From the NCBI GenBank assembly GCA_003215535.1, contig QCKG01000006.1, positions 1 through 64,000 on the forward strand: a stretch of DNA of 64,000 bases, given 5' to 3'. The notes below the pieces were generated by a model. That model saw only the letters and a program-made list of their open reading frames with translations. It was not told the origin of the DNA and did no database searches. Numbering within the stretch: position 1 is the first letter of the stretch; each line of letters opens with the position of its first letter. Source of the DNA: Prochlorococcus sp. AG-409-L18 (lineage in GTDB: Bacteria; Cyanobacteriota; Cyanobacteriia; PCC-6307; Cyanobiaceae). Of the stretch, positions 43,544 through 55,469 are shown piece after piece. A program made the position numbers and the translations under genes.

Positions 43544-45244
43544 TTGACCAATAAAGAACAATCTCCAAACAACATGCTCAGATCCAGTGCAATAACTCAG
43601 GGAATTCAGCGCTCCCCTAATCGAGCAATGCTTCGTGCCGTAGGTTTTGGAGATGAAGACTTCAACAAGCCAATAATTGGCATTGCCAATGGATTCAGCA
43701 CAATTACACCCTGCAATGTAGGTCTCAATAAACTGGCTCTAATAGCAGAAGAAGCTGTCAAGAGATCAGGGGCTATGCCACAAATGTTTGGAACAATAAC
43801 TGTTAGTGATGGGATCTCTATGGGGACAGAAGGAATGAAGTATTCCCTTGTTTCTAGAGAAGTAATTGCTGACTCAATTGAAACAGCTTGTAATGCTCAA
43901 AGCATGGATGGAGTTATTGCTATTGGTGGTTGCGACAAAAATATGCCAGGAGCAATTCTCTCGATGGCAAGAATGAATATACCTTCTATATTCATATATG
44001 GTGGAACAATTAAACCCGGCAAACTAGATGGTAATGACCTAACAGTTGTCAGCGCTTTTGAAGCTGTAGGTCAACTAACAAGCGGCAAGATAAGTGAAGA
44101 AAGGTTAATTGCTGTTGAGAAAAATGCCATACCAGGAGCAGGTAGTTGTGGTGGTATGTTTACAGCAAATACAATGTCAGCGGCTATTGAAACAATGGGG
44201 CTGAGCCTCCCTTATAGTTCAACAATGTCAGCTGAAGATGAAGAGAAGAAACATAGCACCTCAAGAAGTGCAGAAGTTCTAGTACAAGCCATCAAAAATA
44301 ATATCCGCCCCCTAGATCTTCTTACAAAAGAAGCCTTTGAGAATGCAATCACTGTGGTAATGGCAATAGGAGGTTCAACCAATGCAGTGCTTCATCTTCT
44401 GGCAATTGCACTAACATCCGGAGTTAATCTGACCCTCAATGATTTTGAGAGGATTCGCCAAGAAGTTCCTGTAATTTGTGATCTCAAACCAAGTGGTAAA
44501 TATGTAACTGTTGATCTTCACAAAGCTGGTGGTATTCCCCAAGTAATGAAAATACTTCTTGATGCTGGATTAATTCATGGAGAATGCAAAACAATTGAAG
44601 GGAAAACAATTAGTGAAGTTCTCAAGGATCTACCTTCCTCACCTGATCCAGGACAGGACGTTATAAGACCTATTGATAATCCAATTTATAAAAAAGGACA
44701 CCTAGCAATACTCAAAGGGAATCTTGCATCTGAAGGCAGCGTCGCCAAAATCAGTGGAGTCAAGACACCAGTTCTTACAGGTCCTGCGAGGGTATTTGAA
44801 AGCGAGGAATCATGTCTCAAAGCAATCCTAAGTAAGGAAATAAGTGCAGGAGATGTAGTAGTTATTCGCTATGAAGGTCCTGTGGGAGGGCCAGGAATGA
44901 GAGAAATGCTTGCCCCAACATCTGCGATAGTCGGTCAAGGTCTTGGAGAAAAAGTCGCACTTATTACTGATGGTCGATTTAGTGGTGGAACCTATGGACT
45001 TGTAGTCGGGCATGTCGCACCGGAAGCGGCCGTAGGTGGCAATATTGCTCTAGTTCAAGAGGGTGACAGCATCACGGTAGACGCTCACAAAAAGCTTATA
45101 CAGCTAAATATTGACGAGTCCGAACTCCAAACAAGACGTTCTAAATGGGAAAAACCTAAACCACGTTATAAGACAGGCATTTTAGGGAAATATGCCAGGC
45201 TGGTAAGCAGTTCAAGCAAAGGAGCTGTTACAGACATTCTCTGA
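43544..45244 (+). CDS. ilvD: Dihydroxy-acid dehydratase
   Basis: 566 residues from TTG 43544; M11 (43574) is the alternative. Cluster ligands are visible: [17 protein letters not shown] and [26 protein letters not shown] and [20 protein letters not shown] follow. It is an Fe-S enzyme of branched-chain amino-acid synthesis, sensitive to iron and oxygen. Confidence 0.96.
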   Translation: MTNKEQSPNNMLRSSAITQGIQRSPNRAMLRAVGFGDEDFNKPIIGIANGFSTITPCNVGLNKLALIAEEAVKRSGAMPQMFGTITVSDGISMGTEGMKYSLVSREVIADSIETACNAQSMDGVIAIGGCDKNMPGAILSMARMNIPSIFIYGGTIKPGKLDGNDLTVVSAFEAVGQLTSGKISEERLIAVEKNAIPGAGSCGGMFTANTMSAAIETMGLSLPYSSTMSAEDEEKKHSTSRSAEVLVQAIKNNIRPLDLLTKEAFENAITVVMAIGGSTNAVLHLLAIALTSGVNLTLNDFERIRQEVPVICDLKPSGKYVTVDLHKAGGIPQVMKILLDAGLIHGECKTIEGKTISEVLKDLPSSPDPGQDVIRPIDNPIYKKGHLAILKGNLASEGSVAKISGVKTPVLTGPARVFESEESCLKAILSKEISAGDVVVIRYEGPVGGPGMREMLAPTSAIVGQGLGEKVALITDGRFSGGTYGLVVGHVAPEAAVGGNIALVQEGDSITVDAHKKLIQLNIDESELQTRRSKWEKPKPRYKTGILGKYARLVSSSSKGAVTDIL

Positions 45245-45249
45245 GAACC

Positions 45250-45663
45250 TCACAGTTCTCTAAAAGACGAGATCGAAGACCGCAGTTTCCTCGCCAAAGC
45301 TTCCATTGGCTCTGAGTCATTTGGTGGTTTACAAAGACGTCCTGATTCACCATCCATCCAAACAGGATGTTGACCTTGCCATAGGATTGGGTTTTCAGGC
45401 TTATAAGACCAAGAAAGTATGAGGTTCAGTTCATCTCCACTCTGAAAAATTTCAAGCTCAAGATCTTGTTCTGGACACCTAGTCCCATCAGGACTTCGAG
45501 ATTCAATTCGTAATATGAGTTCGATCAAATCAATGCTATGAGAATGAGCCTCATCCATTGATCTCTGATCAACAACTGCATGTCTCCAAGGTTTTATGCA
45601 CAAGTCAGCAGCAGCAGCCACCAAGCTCGCAAGATCGTCAAAAGAATTAGTATGAGTAAGCAC
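45250..45663 (-). CDS. Conserved hypothetical protein, 137 aa
   Basis: 137 residues, soluble, acidic. It shows WRHAVVDQRSMDEAHSH near the N-terminus and QGQHPVWMDGESGRLCKPP in the second half. It overlaps the CIA30 gene by 17 nt and is co-directional, so coupled expression is likely. Family not recognised. Confidence 0.7.
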   Translation of the reverse strand: MLTHTNSFDDLASLVAAAADLCIKPWRHAVVDQRSMDEAHSHSIDLIELILRIESRSPDGTRCPEQDLELEIFQSGDELNLILSWSYKPENPILWQGQHPVWMDGESGRLCKPPNDSEPMEALARKLRSSISSFREL

Positions 45664-46228
45664 TTATTGAACGAAGCACAACTCTTATTTTTCCGGGCAT
45701 AAAGCCTGGATTAATATCATTCTGATGGCCAAATTTTGAATGGAGCACTTGAAACTGTGTAATGCCAGATGGATCAAAAGCAATAGGTAAAGGGACTCTT
45801 TTTGCTCTAATTGCTGGGACAAGTTCATTAAACGGTATTTGAATTTTTGTAATTCCAAGGGTATTAGTAGGAATAGAGGCAATCCAACGAAGACCAGAAG
45901 CCATTAATTCATTCAGGCCCAAAAGGCCCTTACAAGCAAGCGCCAACTTAAGAGTTCTGCCTTCACCGTCGACTTCAAGCCTTAGGCCTTTAAACCTAGA
46001 GAGATCTAATGAAGGGCTCAGAATCGGTGAACGACAACTAACAAAACCTCCACCCTCTTCAATCAATTCTCCTTCAAGAAGAAGTCCTTTAGAAATAAGC
46101 CTGCAAGTTGCTTGACTACTTCCTCCCATAATCGAATCATTCAAGGAAGTCCATTCTGAAAAGTTCTCAGAAGAGAAAATCAAAGCATCAGTATTGTTTG
46201 GTGGCAAGTCGTTAATCATAAGAATCAA
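45647..46228 (-). CDS. CIA30-family protein
   Basis: 193 residues. WTSLNDSIMGGSSQATCRL is the hallmark CIA30 N-terminal segment, followed by FVSCRSPILSPSLDLSRFKGLRL and IQIPFNELVPAIRAK. The family was named for a mitochondrial complex I assembly factor; in cyanobacteria a role in NDH or PSI assembly is only inferred. Confidence 0.85.
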   Translation of the reverse strand: MILMINDLPPNNTDALIFSSENFSEWTSLNDSIMGGSSQATCRLISKGLLLEGELIEEGGGFVSCRSPILSPSLDLSRFKGLRLEVDGEGRTLKLALACKGLLGLNELMASGLRWIASIPTNTLGITKIQIPFNELVPAIRAKRVPLPIAFDPSGITQFQVLHSKFGHQNDINPGFMPGKIRVVLRSISAYSY

Positions 46229-46281
46229 ACCAACATCTAATCTTGACTGAAATCAAACAAATCGGAACTAGAAGTTAATGT

Positions 46282-46995
46282 TTAGATTAAGGCCGATGCG
46301 GCCTCATCTACTAAAAGCAAAATTTCGCTATTTGGTTGAACTAGTCGTGCTGGTGTTCTCTCTGATGATTCACAAGGGTCGAGTAATCTTTTTAAAGCAT
46401 GTTTTTTATTCGAACCGCAAACCAAAAAGATTACCTTATTTGCTGAGCTTAGAACAGGTGATGTGAGAGTAATTCTAGCCAAGCCTTTACCCTCGCTTAC
46501 TGTTGTCCAAGAATCCTTGACTTTTAAAGATTTGGTGCCCGGAAATAATGATGCAGTATGTCCATCCTCACCAAGACCTAAAACCATAAGATCAAAAATA
46601 GGTGGTTTTCCTATACATACTTTTTGAATAAGACCAGAGAAAACTTCTGCACTCTTGTTAGGGTTTAATTGTTCGGTAGTAGAAACTGGGTAAAAGCTTG
46701 CATTGGAACCAGGTTCAGAGGATAAAAGAGTTTCTCTAAGCATACGCGCATTACTAGACTCGTCATTGCTATCAACCCACCTTTCATCTCCAAGAAAAAC
46801 ATCTACACGTTCCCACGCCAAATATTCCTTACCTAACAATCTATAGGCTGATGCAGGCGTTGAACCTCCTGAAAGAGCTAACTGAGCACGTTCTTTTTTC
46901 TCAAGGGTTAGATTTATATAAGAAGCAATAATTTGAGAAGCCAAGTAGGCTAACTGAACGGGATCAGAAACCTTTTCAATAATGTAATTAGCCAT
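46282..46995 (-). CDS. pgl: 6-phosphogluconolactonase
   Basis: 237 residues: LALSGGSTPASAYRLL, VFLGDERWVDSNDESSNARM and LMVLGLGEDGHTASLFPGT are the three DevB/Pgl signatures. It hydrolyses 6-phosphogluconolactone in the oxidative pentose phosphate pathway. It starts 9 bases after gnd on the same strand. Confidence 0.95.
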   Translation of the reverse strand: MANYIIEKVSDPVQLAYLASQIIASYINLTLEKKERAQLALSGGSTPASAYRLLGKEYLAWERVDVFLGDERWVDSNDESSNARMLRETLLSSEPGSNASFYPVSTTEQLNPNKSAEVFSGLIQKVCIGKPPIFDLMVLGLGEDGHTASLFPGTKSLKVKDSWTTVSEGKGLARITLTSPVLSSANKVIFLVCGSNKKHALKRLLDPCESSERTPARLVQPNSEILLLVDEAASALI

Positions 46996-47004
46996 TAGTA
47001 AAAT

Positions 47005-48420
47005 TCAATCAATCCAATCAGTATGAAATACACCTTCTTTATCCACACGTTGATATGTATGAGATCCAAAGCAATCTCTCATGGCTTGAACAAGATTCTG
47101 AGGCAAACGACCTGTTCTATAGCTATTTATATAATCAAGACTACTACTAAGGCATGGCACTGGAACACCAGCTTGAGCAGCTCCTGCTACCACGTTTGCA
47201 AGATTCGAAAGTCTTTTATTTACTTGATCGGCAAACCAAGGATCTATCACTAAATTTGGCAGCTGAGGATCAGCACTAAAGGCTTCTTGTATACGTTTAA
47301 GAAGTCGTGAACGAATGATGCAGCCTCCTTTCCATATTTGAGCAATAGAAGGCATATTCAAACTATAATTATATTCATTTGAAGCTATTCGCATTAACTC
47401 CATTCCTTGTGCATAACAAACAATAGTTGAAACAATAACTGCATCCATAAGTGGAATCATCCCTTCCGATGGGTCCCCAATATCAAAAGTCTTTATTGAT
47501 GGACCCTTCAAAATAGATTCTGCAAACAGTCTTTCTTCTTTTAGTGAACTTAAAACTCGCCCATTAAGTGAAGCATAAATTGTAGGAACAGAAGCACCAA
47601 GTTCTAAAGCACTAAGTACTGTCCACAAACCAGTACCTTTCTGACCTGCCTTATCCATTATTTTCTCGATAATATCGCCACCATCAGTATCTTTTGTACG
47701 CATACATATCTCAGTAATCTCAACTAAATAAGAAGAAAGTTCCTCAGTCTTATTCCAATGGCCTAATACATCTGCCATCTCAGATCCGGTCATTCCTCCA
47801 ATTCGCCTCATAAGGTCGTAAGCCTCAGAAAGGATCTGCTCAATTCCATATTCAATCCCGTTATGAACAGTTTTAACGAAGTGACCTGATCCTCCTGGGC
47901 CGATATACGTAACACAAGGGCCATCTTCAACCTGGGCTGCCATTTTCTTAAGAAGGCTCTCAATAGCTTCATAAGAAGCCTTTGTCCCACCAGGCATCAT
48001 GCTTGGGCCTTCTAATGCTCCTTTGGCTCCTCCAGAAACACCCATTCCTATATAGCCAAAACTCTGACTTTCTAATTTCTTAACCCGTCTTTCCGTATCT
48101 CTAAATTCAGAATTCCCACCATCAATCAAAAGATCACCCTCCTCTAAAAATGGGGAGATCTGATCAATCACTGCATCAGTTGCAGAACCAGCTTTGATCA
48201 TCATCAAAATTCTGCGAGGCCTTTCTAAGCGATTAACAAAATCTTGTAGGTCAATTGCTCCAGAAATATCCCGACCCAAGCCTCTACCTTTTAGAAAGCT
48301 TTCTGTTTTTGAGTAGGTACGGTTGTAAACAACGCTTGAGAAACCTTTACTCTCGGCATTAAGGACAAGATTTTCACCCATTACACCAAGACCTATTAGA
48401 CCGAAATGAGCCTTGGACAT
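47005..48420 (-). CDS. gnd: 6-phosphogluconate dehydrogenase
   Basis: 471 residues: FGLIGLGVMGENLVLN Rossmann motif, MIKAGSATDAVID, GVSGGAKGALEGPSMMPGG, HNGIEYG and GGDIIEKIMDKAGQKGTG. It oxidises 6-phosphogluconate to ribulose 5-phosphate with NADP+. It is the first gene of the gnd-pgl pair. Confidence 0.97.
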   Translation of the reverse strand: MSKAHFGLIGLGVMGENLVLNAESKGFSSVVYNRTYSKTESFLKGRGLGRDISGAIDLQDFVNRLERPRRILMMIKAGSATDAVIDQISPFLEEGDLLIDGGNSEFRDTERRVKKLESQSFGYIGMGVSGGAKGALEGPSMMPGGTKASYEAIESLLKKMAAQVEDGPCVTYIGPGGSGHFVKTVHNGIEYGIEQILSEAYDLMRRIGGMTGSEMADVLGHWNKTEELSSYLVEITEICMRTKDTDGGDIIEKIMDKAGQKGTGLWTVLSALELGASVPTIYASLNGRVLSSLKEERLFAESILKGPSIKTFDIGDPSEGMIPLMDAVIVSTIVCYAQGMELMRIASNEYNYSLNMPSIAQIWKGGCIIRSRLLKRIQEAFSADPQLPNLVIDPWFADQVNKRLSNLANVVAGAAQAGVPVPCLSSSLDYINSYRTGRLPQNLVQAMRDCFGSHTYQRVDKEGVFHTDWID

Positions 48421-48538
48421 GGGAACGAAGTTTTATGCTCCAATAGTGTGACTAGCCAAACAACAAAATGCTGGCTTAAAGGGAGCTATGTCAGGGTTGA
48501 AGAATCCCTCTTAAAGTTAAGCAATTAACAATTTTCGC

Positions 48539-48558
48539 AAAAAGCTTGTCCTGACAAG
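48539..48558 (-). terminator. Rho-independent terminator after glgC
   Basis: Read on the minus strand, CTTGTC and GACAAG form a hairpin with a tight AG centre, directly followed by CTTTTT. It begins about 30 bases after the glgC stop. Confidence 0.75.
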
Positions 48559-48586
48559 TAAATGAAAGAATTAAAAGCTTGCAGAA

Positions 48587-49882
48587 TTAAATAACAGTGC
48601 CATCTGTAATAGTTGCGTTTTTCACCACAACCACAATCCCATTGCGAATATAAAATCCCTGATCAGCTCTATCAGCTTCTTCAATACGATCTTTATTCAC
48701 AATCGTCACATTATTTCCTACACGAGTGTTCTTATCAAGAATTGCTCTTTTAACAGTCGTTCCTTTACCAACTCCTAAAGGGATTCCCCCTCCCTGTCTC
48801 AAAGCCGATCGTTCCTCAGAGGACTCAAAGAAGTCAGACCCCATTACAAGAGAATCTTTTAGGACTACATCACTTTCAACACGACTTCGTACACCCAAAA
48901 CGCAGTGATGAATACTGCAAGATTTGAGGATTGATCCCTCTCCAATAATTGAATCAGTGATTTGTGCATCTACTAACTTGGTAGGAGGTAAATAGCGTGG
49001 ACGAGTGTAAATAGGAAACTTCTCATCATAAAAACTAAAAGGTGGCATTGGCTGCTGCGTCAGAGCCAAGTTAGCCTCATAGAAAGCTCCAATAGTTCCA
49101 ATGTCCTCCCAATAATCATCGAAAACATAACTTTTAAGCACATCTCCCCGTCTAAGGGCTTCTGGTATAACTTCTTTACCAAAGTCCTTATGGGCGGGAT
49201 TCTTCTTAAGTAAATCAAATAACGTCTCTCTACTAAATACATATATGCCCATAGATGCCAAATATGGCCTTTCTTTAGAAGAATCAGCTGTTAGTCCAAA
49301 TCTGGAAGTATCAACAGCCATAGCCCTTAAAGCATCGCCTGAAGGCTTCTCTCTAAACTCTTTAATATTGCCCTCATTATCTGTTCTCATCAAACCAAAC
49401 CCTTGAGCCAAATCAGCATTAACAGGAAGTGCTGCAACTGTTAAATCAGCCCCCGTTGATCGATGATGTTCAACAAAAAGGCTGTAATCCATTCGATACA
49501 GTTGATCTCCCGAAAGAATTAAATACTCGTCTACGTCCCATTCCTGGAATAACCATTGGTATTTACGTACAGCATCTGCAGTTCCTTCAAACCAAGAAGG
49601 GCTTTCTGGGGTCTGCTGAGCTGCCAACACCTCTACAAACCCCTGCCCAAATGGTGCGCTGAGGTTATAACTTTGGGCCAAGTGCCTGTTTAAAGAAGCA
49701 CTATTGAACTGAGTTAATACGTACATCTTATTGATGTTCGAATTAATACAGTTGCTGATGGGGATATCAATTAGTCTGTATTTACCTGCAAGAGGCACTG
49801 CAGGTTTGGCTCTCATCTTTGTTAAAGGATAGAGACGTGTTCCAGCCCCCCCTCCAAGAATAATTGCAAGTACACGCTTCAT
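48587..49882 (-). CDS. glgC: Glucose-1-phosphate adenylyltransferase
   Basis: 431 residues: [23 protein letters not shown] nucleotide loop is within the first 30 residues. [23 protein letters not shown] and the C-terminal beta-helix with [10 protein letters not shown] follow. It makes ADP-glucose for glycogen, normally activated by 3-PGA. Upstream of gnd on the same strand but with its own terminator. Confidence 0.96.
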   Translation of the reverse strand: MKRVLAIILGGGAGTRLYPLTKMRAKPAVPLAGKYRLIDIPISNCINSNINKMYVLTQFNSASLNRHLAQSYNLSAPFGQGFVEVLAAQQTPESPSWFEGTADAVRKYQWLFQEWDVDEYLILSGDQLYRMDYSLFVEHHRSTGADLTVAALPVNADLAQGFGLMRTDNEGNIKEFREKPSGDALRAMAVDTSRFGLTADSSKERPYLASMGIYVFSRETLFDLLKKNPAHKDFGKEVIPEALRRGDVLKSYVFDDYWEDIGTIGAFYEANLALTQQPMPPFSFYDEKFPIYTRPRYLPPTKLVDAQITDSIIGEGSILKSCSIHHCVLGVRSRVESDVVLKDSLVMGSDFFESSEERSALRQGGGIPLGVGKGTTVKRAILDKNTRVGNNVTIVNKDRIEEADRADQGFYIRNGIVVVVKNATITDGTVI

Positions 49883-50005
49883 GCCGCCCCCAAAGATCGG
49901 CTTGACGAAGCAAACCTACTGGATAACTGACAATTAAGGCCAGCACCCTCTTGAAAAGAACAAACAAAGGTCACTAAAAGTTTTTTATTTACTTCTTTCA
50001 TAGAA

Positions 50006-51316
50006 CTAACCCTCCTCATTTGACTGAACCAAGTCAAAGATTGCTTCAACTACCTTCAAGGCCTCTTGCCGCTCTGATCGCGCCTGAGGGGCTCTTAGCT
50101 GAGTCACAGGTGTATGCAAAATCTTATTGATAATTCCTTTGCTCAGGGCTTCAACTACCTTTCTTTCTCTAGCTGAGAAATCTGGCCCCATTCGACTCAA
50201 TGCCTTCTGTAACTCCTCAGTTCTAATTGCCTCTAGTGAAGCTCTCAATAGATTAATGGTAGGAACGGCCTCAAGACTATCCCACCATTCAAGGAACAAT
50301 CGACATTCCTCTTTCAATAAGCCCTCAGCCTCCTGAGCAATTTGCTGTCTTGCCTCTTGGTTCCTAGAAACGACTTCCTGTAGATCATCCACATCAAAAG
50401 AATCAACTCCAGGAATATTTTCAACATCAGCAGCAATGTTCCTTGGCACTCCTATATCAATCAACCTCAAAGAGCTACGAAGACTCAAATTCATTAGCCT
50501 GGATGCATCAATAATCGGATCGTCAGCTGCTGTACTCGTAAAAACAAGAGAACATCTGCTAAGACAGGCATCTAAATCTGTTAATAAAGAACACTCCACC
50601 TCAAGCGTTGCAAAATCTGCAGCAAGAGCTTCTGCTCGTTTCAGAGTCCGATTTATCAAGATCACCTTTGAACATCCTTTGGCGAGGAGATGTTGAAGCA
50701 AAAGTCGACCCATACGTCCAGCACCAACTACAGCAACCATCTCAGACTCAAGAGTCATCAATTGATCTTTCCCTAAAGATTGACCTAACTTCAATTGAGC
50801 CAATTCAACTGCAGCGGAGCTAATTGAGACAGCTCCAGTCCCAAGATTGGTTTCACTTCTTACTCGCTTCCCAGTACTAACTGCCTGAGTAAGAAGCCGA
50901 TTAAGGATGGGGCCCAAGGATTGATGTTCTTGACCCAATCGAACCATTTTTTTGACTTGAGAAAGGATCTGTCCCTCACCTAATACAAGGCTGTCAAGAC
51001 CAGCAGCAACTCGCATTAAATGCTCAACGGCATCTTCTTGATGGAAAGTAAAAAGATGTGGAGAAAGTGTCTCCTCAGGAAGTCCAGAATAATCACTAAG
51101 AAAGCTATTAACAGCAGAGACTCCTAAAGAAGGATCTCGAACCAATGTATATATTTCAAGCCTGTTACAGGTACTTAGGATAGAGACCTCAAGTACCTGA
51201 TCACTTCCTTTAAGTTCCTTGAGGGCCGTATCTATACTCTGCTCAGTAATACTGAGCTTTTCACGGATTTCCACAGGAGCCGTGCGATGACTAAGACCGA
51301 CGACGGCAATATGCAT
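50006..51316 (-). CDS. hemA: Glutamyl-tRNA reductase
   Basis: 436 residues. MHIAVVGLSHRTAPVEIREK, catalytic C50 in LSTCNRLEIYT, GEGQILSQVKKM, and the NADPH motif VVGAGRMGRLLLQHL. The C-terminal dimerisation helix follows. It is the first committed enzyme of chlorophyll and haem synthesis. Confidence 0.97.
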   Translation of the reverse strand: MHIAVVGLSHRTAPVEIREKLSITEQSIDTALKELKGSDQVLEVSILSTCNRLEIYTLVRDPSLGVSAVNSFLSDYSGLPEETLSPHLFTFHQEDAVEHLMRVAAGLDSLVLGEGQILSQVKKMVRLGQEHQSLGPILNRLLTQAVSTGKRVRSETNLGTGAVSISSAAVELAQLKLGQSLGKDQLMTLESEMVAVVGAGRMGRLLLQHLLAKGCSKVILINRTLKRAEALAADFATLEVECSLLTDLDACLSRCSLVFTSTAADDPIIDASRLMNLSLRSSLRLIDIGVPRNIAADVENIPGVDSFDVDDLQEVVSRNQEARQQIAQEAEGLLKEECRLFLEWWDSLEAVPTINLLRASLEAIRTEELQKALSRMGPDFSARERKVVEALSKGIINKILHTPVTQLRAPQARSERQEALKVVEAIFDLVQSNEEG

Positions 51317-51349
51317 AGAAAAATTCCTGAGGTTCTTTTCTTTAAGTAA

Positions 51350-52354
51350 TCAGCTCAAGGCGATGCTCTTGGCACCAGGCTTGATGTGCACGGTATTAGT
51401 AAAGCGTGCTGAATCATCAAGAGTGCTAATTACTAGACTGCTTGTACGGGTGCAGTCGCTTTCGAACTTAACTCCGTGGAACAAAAGTCCATCGGTAATC
51501 CCGCTACCAGCGAAAACAACATTCTCCCCTGAAGCAAGTTCTTCTGCCTCATAAATCTTGTCAATATCAGTTATTCCCATTTCATTGAGGCGAGCAATAT
51601 TCCCTTCCTTTGTGTAATCAGCCCATTCACTGGTCTGAGCTATTGCTGGGTCATAAACTAATTGCCCCTGAAAATGACCTCCTAAAGCTCTCATTGCAGC
51701 AGCAGAAATAACGCCCTCAGGTGCAGCTCCTATACCCATCAAACAGTGGGTTCCTGTGCCAGCAAAACCACAAGCAATTGCAGCTTGAACATCACCATCA
51801 GATATGGGCTGAACTCTTGCTCCTGTAGAACGAATTTCTTTAATGAGGTCTTTATGACGTGCTCGGTCCATTACAACAATAGTCAGCTCATCAACTGCTA
51901 ATCCAAGACATTTACTAAGAATATTTATATTTTCAGTAGCTGATTTACGAATATCAACTTTGCCTTTGGCTGAAGGAGGTGCCGCCAACTTCTTCATATA
52001 AAAATCTGGTGCATTAAATAGCCCTCCTCTATCAGAAGCAGCTAGAACAGCCATTGATCCACGCTGATTATTAGCGCAGAGGTTTGTTCCTTCGCAGGGA
52101 TCAACTGCAAAGTCGACTCCAGGTCCAGAGCCACTACCAACCTCCTCTCCGATATAAAGCATAGGAGCCTCATCTCGTTCACCTTCACCTATGACAATGC
52201 GACCTTGCATTTGTATCTTGCCCATACGATTTCGCATGGCCTCTACAGCCGCTGCATCAGCTTCATCTTTTTTTCCTAAGCCTGTCAGTTTTGCAGAAGC
52301 AATAGCAGCTTGCTCTACAACCTCGAGAATTTCCTGGATAAGAGTGCGGTCCAC
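51350..52354 (-). CDS. glpX: Bifunctional fructose-1,6-/sedoheptulose-1,7-bisphosphatase (GlpX type)
   Basis: GTG 52354 gives 334 residues beginning [15 protein letters not shown], the usual length and N-terminus; the frame is open 28 codons further up. [20 protein letters not shown] and [16 protein letters not shown] hold the metal-binding acids. [21 protein letters not shown] follows. It is a Calvin-cycle enzyme. It starts 34 bases upstream of the hemA gene region in the same direction. Confidence 0.96.
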   Translation of the reverse strand: MDRTLIQEILEVVEQAAIASAKLTGLGKKDEADAAAVEAMRNRMGKIQMQGRIVIGEGERDEAPMLYIGEEVGSGSGPGVDFAVDPCEGTNLCANNQRGSMAVLAASDRGGLFNAPDFYMKKLAAPPSAKGKVDIRKSATENINILSKCLGLAVDELTIVVMDRARHKDLIKEIRSTGARVQPISDGDVQAAIACGFAGTGTHCLMGIGAAPEGVISAAAMRALGGHFQGQLVYDPAIAQTSEWADYTKEGNIARLNEMGITDIDKIYEAEELASGENVVFAGSGITDGLLFHGVKFESDCTRTSSLVISTLDDSARFTNTVHIKPGAKSIALS

Positions 52355-52560
52355 GTGCAGAGGCGGGGGATAGTTTTGCGACAAAAGAAGCGAGGTGGGC
52401 AGAACTCTTAAGACAAGTGAAGGGGTTTCGCTCGTCAATTAAAAGAACGGATACCGCAATGTTGCTCAGCTCTTAAGCGGGGCTAACTGTATCAGTGCAA
52501 GCAACTTCAAAAGAAAGGAGGGATGAATTAATAGAATCTTGATCTATCAATCAACTAAAG

Positions 52561-53235
52561 ATGAGTACCAAGCCCCTAGTAATAGCCCCTTCAATCCTCT
52601 CTGCGGATTTTTCTCGTCTAGGTGAGGAAGTTCGAGCTGTTGACGAAGCAGGTGCTGACTGGATCCATGTGGATGTGATGGATGGTCGTTTTGTACCCAA
52701 CATCACCATTGGCCCTTTGATTGTGGAAGCACTCAGACCTGTCACCCAAAAGCCATTGGATGTTCATCTGATGATTGTTGAACCTGAGAAATATGTAGGA
52801 GACTTTGCAAAAGCAGGTGCAGACCACATCTATGTCCAAGTAGAAGCTTGTCCACACCTGCACAGAAACCTTGCCCAAATAAAGGACTTGGGAAAAAAAG
52901 CAGGTGCAGTTTTAAATCCAAGTACAACACTTGACTCTCTTGATTATTGCCTTGAGTTATGTGACCTTATTTTGATAATGAGTGTTAACCCTGGATTTGG
53001 CGGACAAAGCTTTATAGACAGTCAAGTAAATAAAATAAAAGACCTAAGAAGGATATGTGACGAAAAAGGACTAGATCCTTGGATAGAAGTTGATGGAGGA
53101 ATAAAGGCTAGCAATGCATGGAAGGTTATAGATGCTGGTGCAAATGCAATTGTTAGCGGCTCAGGAGTCTTCAATCAACCTAGTTACGAAGAAGCCATTA
53201 AAGGAATACGTAATAGCAAAAGACCAGGAAGCTAG
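52561..53235 (+). CDS. rpe: Ribulose-phosphate 3-epimerase
   Basis: 224 residues of a TIM barrel: [33 protein letters not shown] with metal and catalytic acids, [22 protein letters not shown] and EVDGGIK. It interconverts Ru5P and Xu5P. It is divergent to glpX, with a 206-base gap (52355-52560) containing no gene. Confidence 0.96.
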   Translation: MSTKPLVIAPSILSADFSRLGEEVRAVDEAGADWIHVDVMDGRFVPNITIGPLIVEALRPVTQKPLDVHLMIVEPEKYVGDFAKAGADHIYVQVEACPHLHRNLAQIKDLGKKAGAVLNPSTTLDSLDYCLELCDLILIMSVNPGFGGQSFIDSQVNKIKDLRRICDEKGLDPWIEVDGGIKASNAWKVIDAGANAIVSGSGVFNQPSYEEAIKGIRNSKRPGS

Positions 53236-53239
53236 GAAT

Positions 53240-53270
53240 AACTAAAGATATATTTCCTTGAGCTTTAGTT
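53240..53270 (+). terminator. Possible terminator after rpe
   Basis: AACTAAAG (53240-53247) pairs with CTTTAGTT (53263-53270); TTTTT follows after a few bases. The loop is long (15 bases), so the call is tentative. It also lies in the convergent gap with ccsA. Confidence 0.4.
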
Positions 53271-53295
53271 TGATAGATTTTTCGTATTTCTCAAG

Positions 53296-54243
53296 CTAAG
53301 AAGAGAAGAACCATCCATAACTATGAAGACCAATTCCCATAAGATTAACTCCTATATAACAAATAGAAATAACAAAAAACCCACTTATTGCAACTAATGC
53401 AGATTTTCTACCCTGCCAACCCCTACTAAGCCTTGTATGAAGATAGGCCGCATATACTAACCAACAGATGAGGGCCCATGTCTCCTTCGGGTCCCAACTC
53501 CACCAACTACCCCAGGCCTCATTTGCCCAAACAGCACCACTGACCAAACCAACAGTAAGTAACAAGAAACCAACTGTAATTGTCCTGTAGCTCATACTAT
53601 CAAGTTGTTCTATTTTGCTAAATAAGACTGGTTTAACCTCTATGGGATCTAACAAGTTAGATCCAACATTTAAATAATTAGGTTTACGATAACCCCCAGT
53701 GCCAAGTGAATTACTTCTAATCTCAAGTTGGTGGGAGTTATCACTAAATAAGACTAAAAGTGAAAGCAAAGATCCAACTAATAAAGCAGCATAACTGAAC
53801 ATAATTACACTCACATGCATAACTAACCAACTTGATCTAAGTGCTGGGACCAAGGGAGAAGCCTCTTGAAGACGGTCCGGCAAAGCAAAACTTGCAAAGG
53901 AAATAGAAAGAAGAGCAACTGGCGTAACACCAGCAGAAACAAGTGGAGAAGGCCAAGAACGCTCAATAATTAACTGCGTAAAAGTACAAGCCCAACTCAA
54001 AAAGCAAAGAGATTCATAAAGGTTGCTTATAGGGAAATGTCCTGATTGCCACCACCTCAAAACCAACTGAGTCGCAAGTGCAAGATTTGCCAAAGCGACT
54101 AACAATCTGACACTCGAGGAACTTTTATCCCCACCCAAAGACCAAAATGAAAAGGGCAAGGCTACTAACAAAAGGAAAAAAGCGCCCAAACCAAGGGCTA
54201 ATACTGGGTCCCCTATTGAAAATTGGAAATCAGTCAAAGCCAT
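53296..54243 (-). CDS. ccsA: Cytochrome c biogenesis protein CcsA
   Basis: ATG 54243 gives 315 residues and leaves a 14-base gap after the LptF/G-type gene; the frame is open 26 codons further. Eight or so hydrophobic helices. The haem-handling motif [14 protein letters not shown] and flanking His residues are present. With Ccs1 it delivers haem to apocytochromes c on the lumenal side. Confidence 0.93.
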   Translation of the reverse strand: MALTDFQFSIGDPVLALGLGAFFLLLVALPFSFWSLGGDKSSSSVRLLVALANLALATQLVLRWWQSGHFPISNLYESLCFLSWACTFTQLIIERSWPSPLVSAGVTPVALLSISFASFALPDRLQEASPLVPALRSSWLVMHVSVIMFSYAALLVGSLLSLLVLFSDNSHQLEIRSNSLGTGGYRKPNYLNVGSNLLDPIEVKPVLFSKIEQLDSMSYRTITVGFLLLTVGLVSGAVWANEAWGSWWSWDPKETWALICWLVYAAYLHTRLSRGWQGRKSALVAISGFFVISICYIGVNLMGIGLHSYGWFFSS

Positions 54244-54257
54244 AGCGATAATGAGGT

Positions 54258-55469
54258 TCAGCGACTTGCTTGCTTGAGCAATAACCCACCACCCAATATT
54301 GATATAAAAATAGGTGACCATGCAGCAACAAAAGGAGCAAAGGTTCCCTTCACACCTAAAGAGCTAAAGCCAAAACTTAGAACGTAATACAAAAGAATTA
54401 AGATCACACTTAGCCCGAATCCCTGACTTCTACTAGTTCTTGAATTTGGCTTCGATCCAAGACTGCTCCCTATAAGCGCAAAAACAATGCAAGCCATAGG
54501 CAAAGTGAATTTCTCTTGGATTCGGACTCTCATTCTTCTTGATTCTTTGATATTCCCAGCTTCCTGATACAACCTCTCAGCTCTAATGGCTTGAGAAACT
54601 GTCATATCATTTGCATCCTTAGGAAGTCGAGCAATCTTTGATGGCCCCCTACCAAGTGGATAAAGATAACGTTCAAACTTGGCTGCTGTTGTTCTCCCAT
54701 TAGGTGAAAGGGTAAGAATTGTCCCATCGAGAAATTCCCACTTTGCTTCACGCTCATTCCAAAGTCCTTTTTTTGCAATGAGCATTTGCGTATAACCAAG
54801 TCTGGAGAAATCAAGCACAGTCACTTCCTGCATAGCACTTCTGCGGAATTCCCTTGCATAAAAAAGTTGAACCAATCCCTTTATATCTTCAGAGGAATCA
54901 GAGCTCGCAATTCTTCCAAAACGGGAATAAATAATGTCATCACCCTTTTCAGTAGAAATAGATTTACCAAGAGCCTGTTTTAAGGTAATTTCAGCCTTAC
55001 GATTAGAATGAGGAACAATAATGTCATTGAAAAGGAAGGTAAGTCCTGTCATTAATAAAGCCAAGATAAGAGCTGGGACAATCATCCTTTTAGTTTTCAC
55101 ACCAAGGCTTCTAAGTGCTTTTAATTCACTATTAGAAGACAAGCGGCTGTATGCAAGTAAGGAGGCCATAAGCATGGCCATTGGAAATGAAATAACTAAA
55201 AATCCAGGAAGCTTAAGCAATAAAACCTGCAAAGCTATTTGTACAGGGAGTCCTGATTCAACAATCTTTCTTACAAGATCAAACATTACCCCCACAGAAA
55301 GGGAGACAACAGTAAATGCAGCAATAGCAAAAAACAAAGGGGGGAATAATTCTCCTAAAAGCCATCTATCCAAAAGTGGGATCAATCTCCATTTAATAAG
55401 AGTCCATCTAATTGACTTAGACAGAAATGGAATATTTTGGATTAACAAAATAGGATTAGAGCTTTTCAT
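54258..55469 (-). CDS. LptF/LptG (YjgP/YjgQ) permease
   Basis: 403 residues, with N-terminal and C-terminal sets of three membrane helices around a large periplasmic beta domain. [20 protein letters not shown] and [14 protein letters not shown] near residue 100 are typical. It extracts LPS for transport to the outer membrane. The start overlaps the lptB stop by 4 nt, which supports a shared role with that ATPase. Confidence 0.9.
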   Translation of the reverse strand: MKSSNPILLIQNIPFLSKSIRWTLIKWRLIPLLDRWLLGELFPPLFFAIAAFTVVSLSVGVMFDLVRKIVESGLPVQIALQVLLLKLPGFLVISFPMAMLMASLLAYSRLSSNSELKALRSLGVKTKRMIVPALILALLMTGLTFLFNDIIVPHSNRKAEITLKQALGKSISTEKGDDIIYSRFGRIASSDSSEDIKGLVQLFYAREFRRSAMQEVTVLDFSRLGYTQMLIAKKGLWNEREAKWEFLDGTILTLSPNGRTTAAKFERYLYPLGRGPSKIARLPKDANDMTVSQAIRAERLYQEAGNIKESRRMRVRIQEKFTLPMACIVFALIGSSLGSKPNSRTSRSQGFGLSVILILLYYVLSFGFSSLGVKGTFAPFVAAWSPIFISILGGGLLLKQASR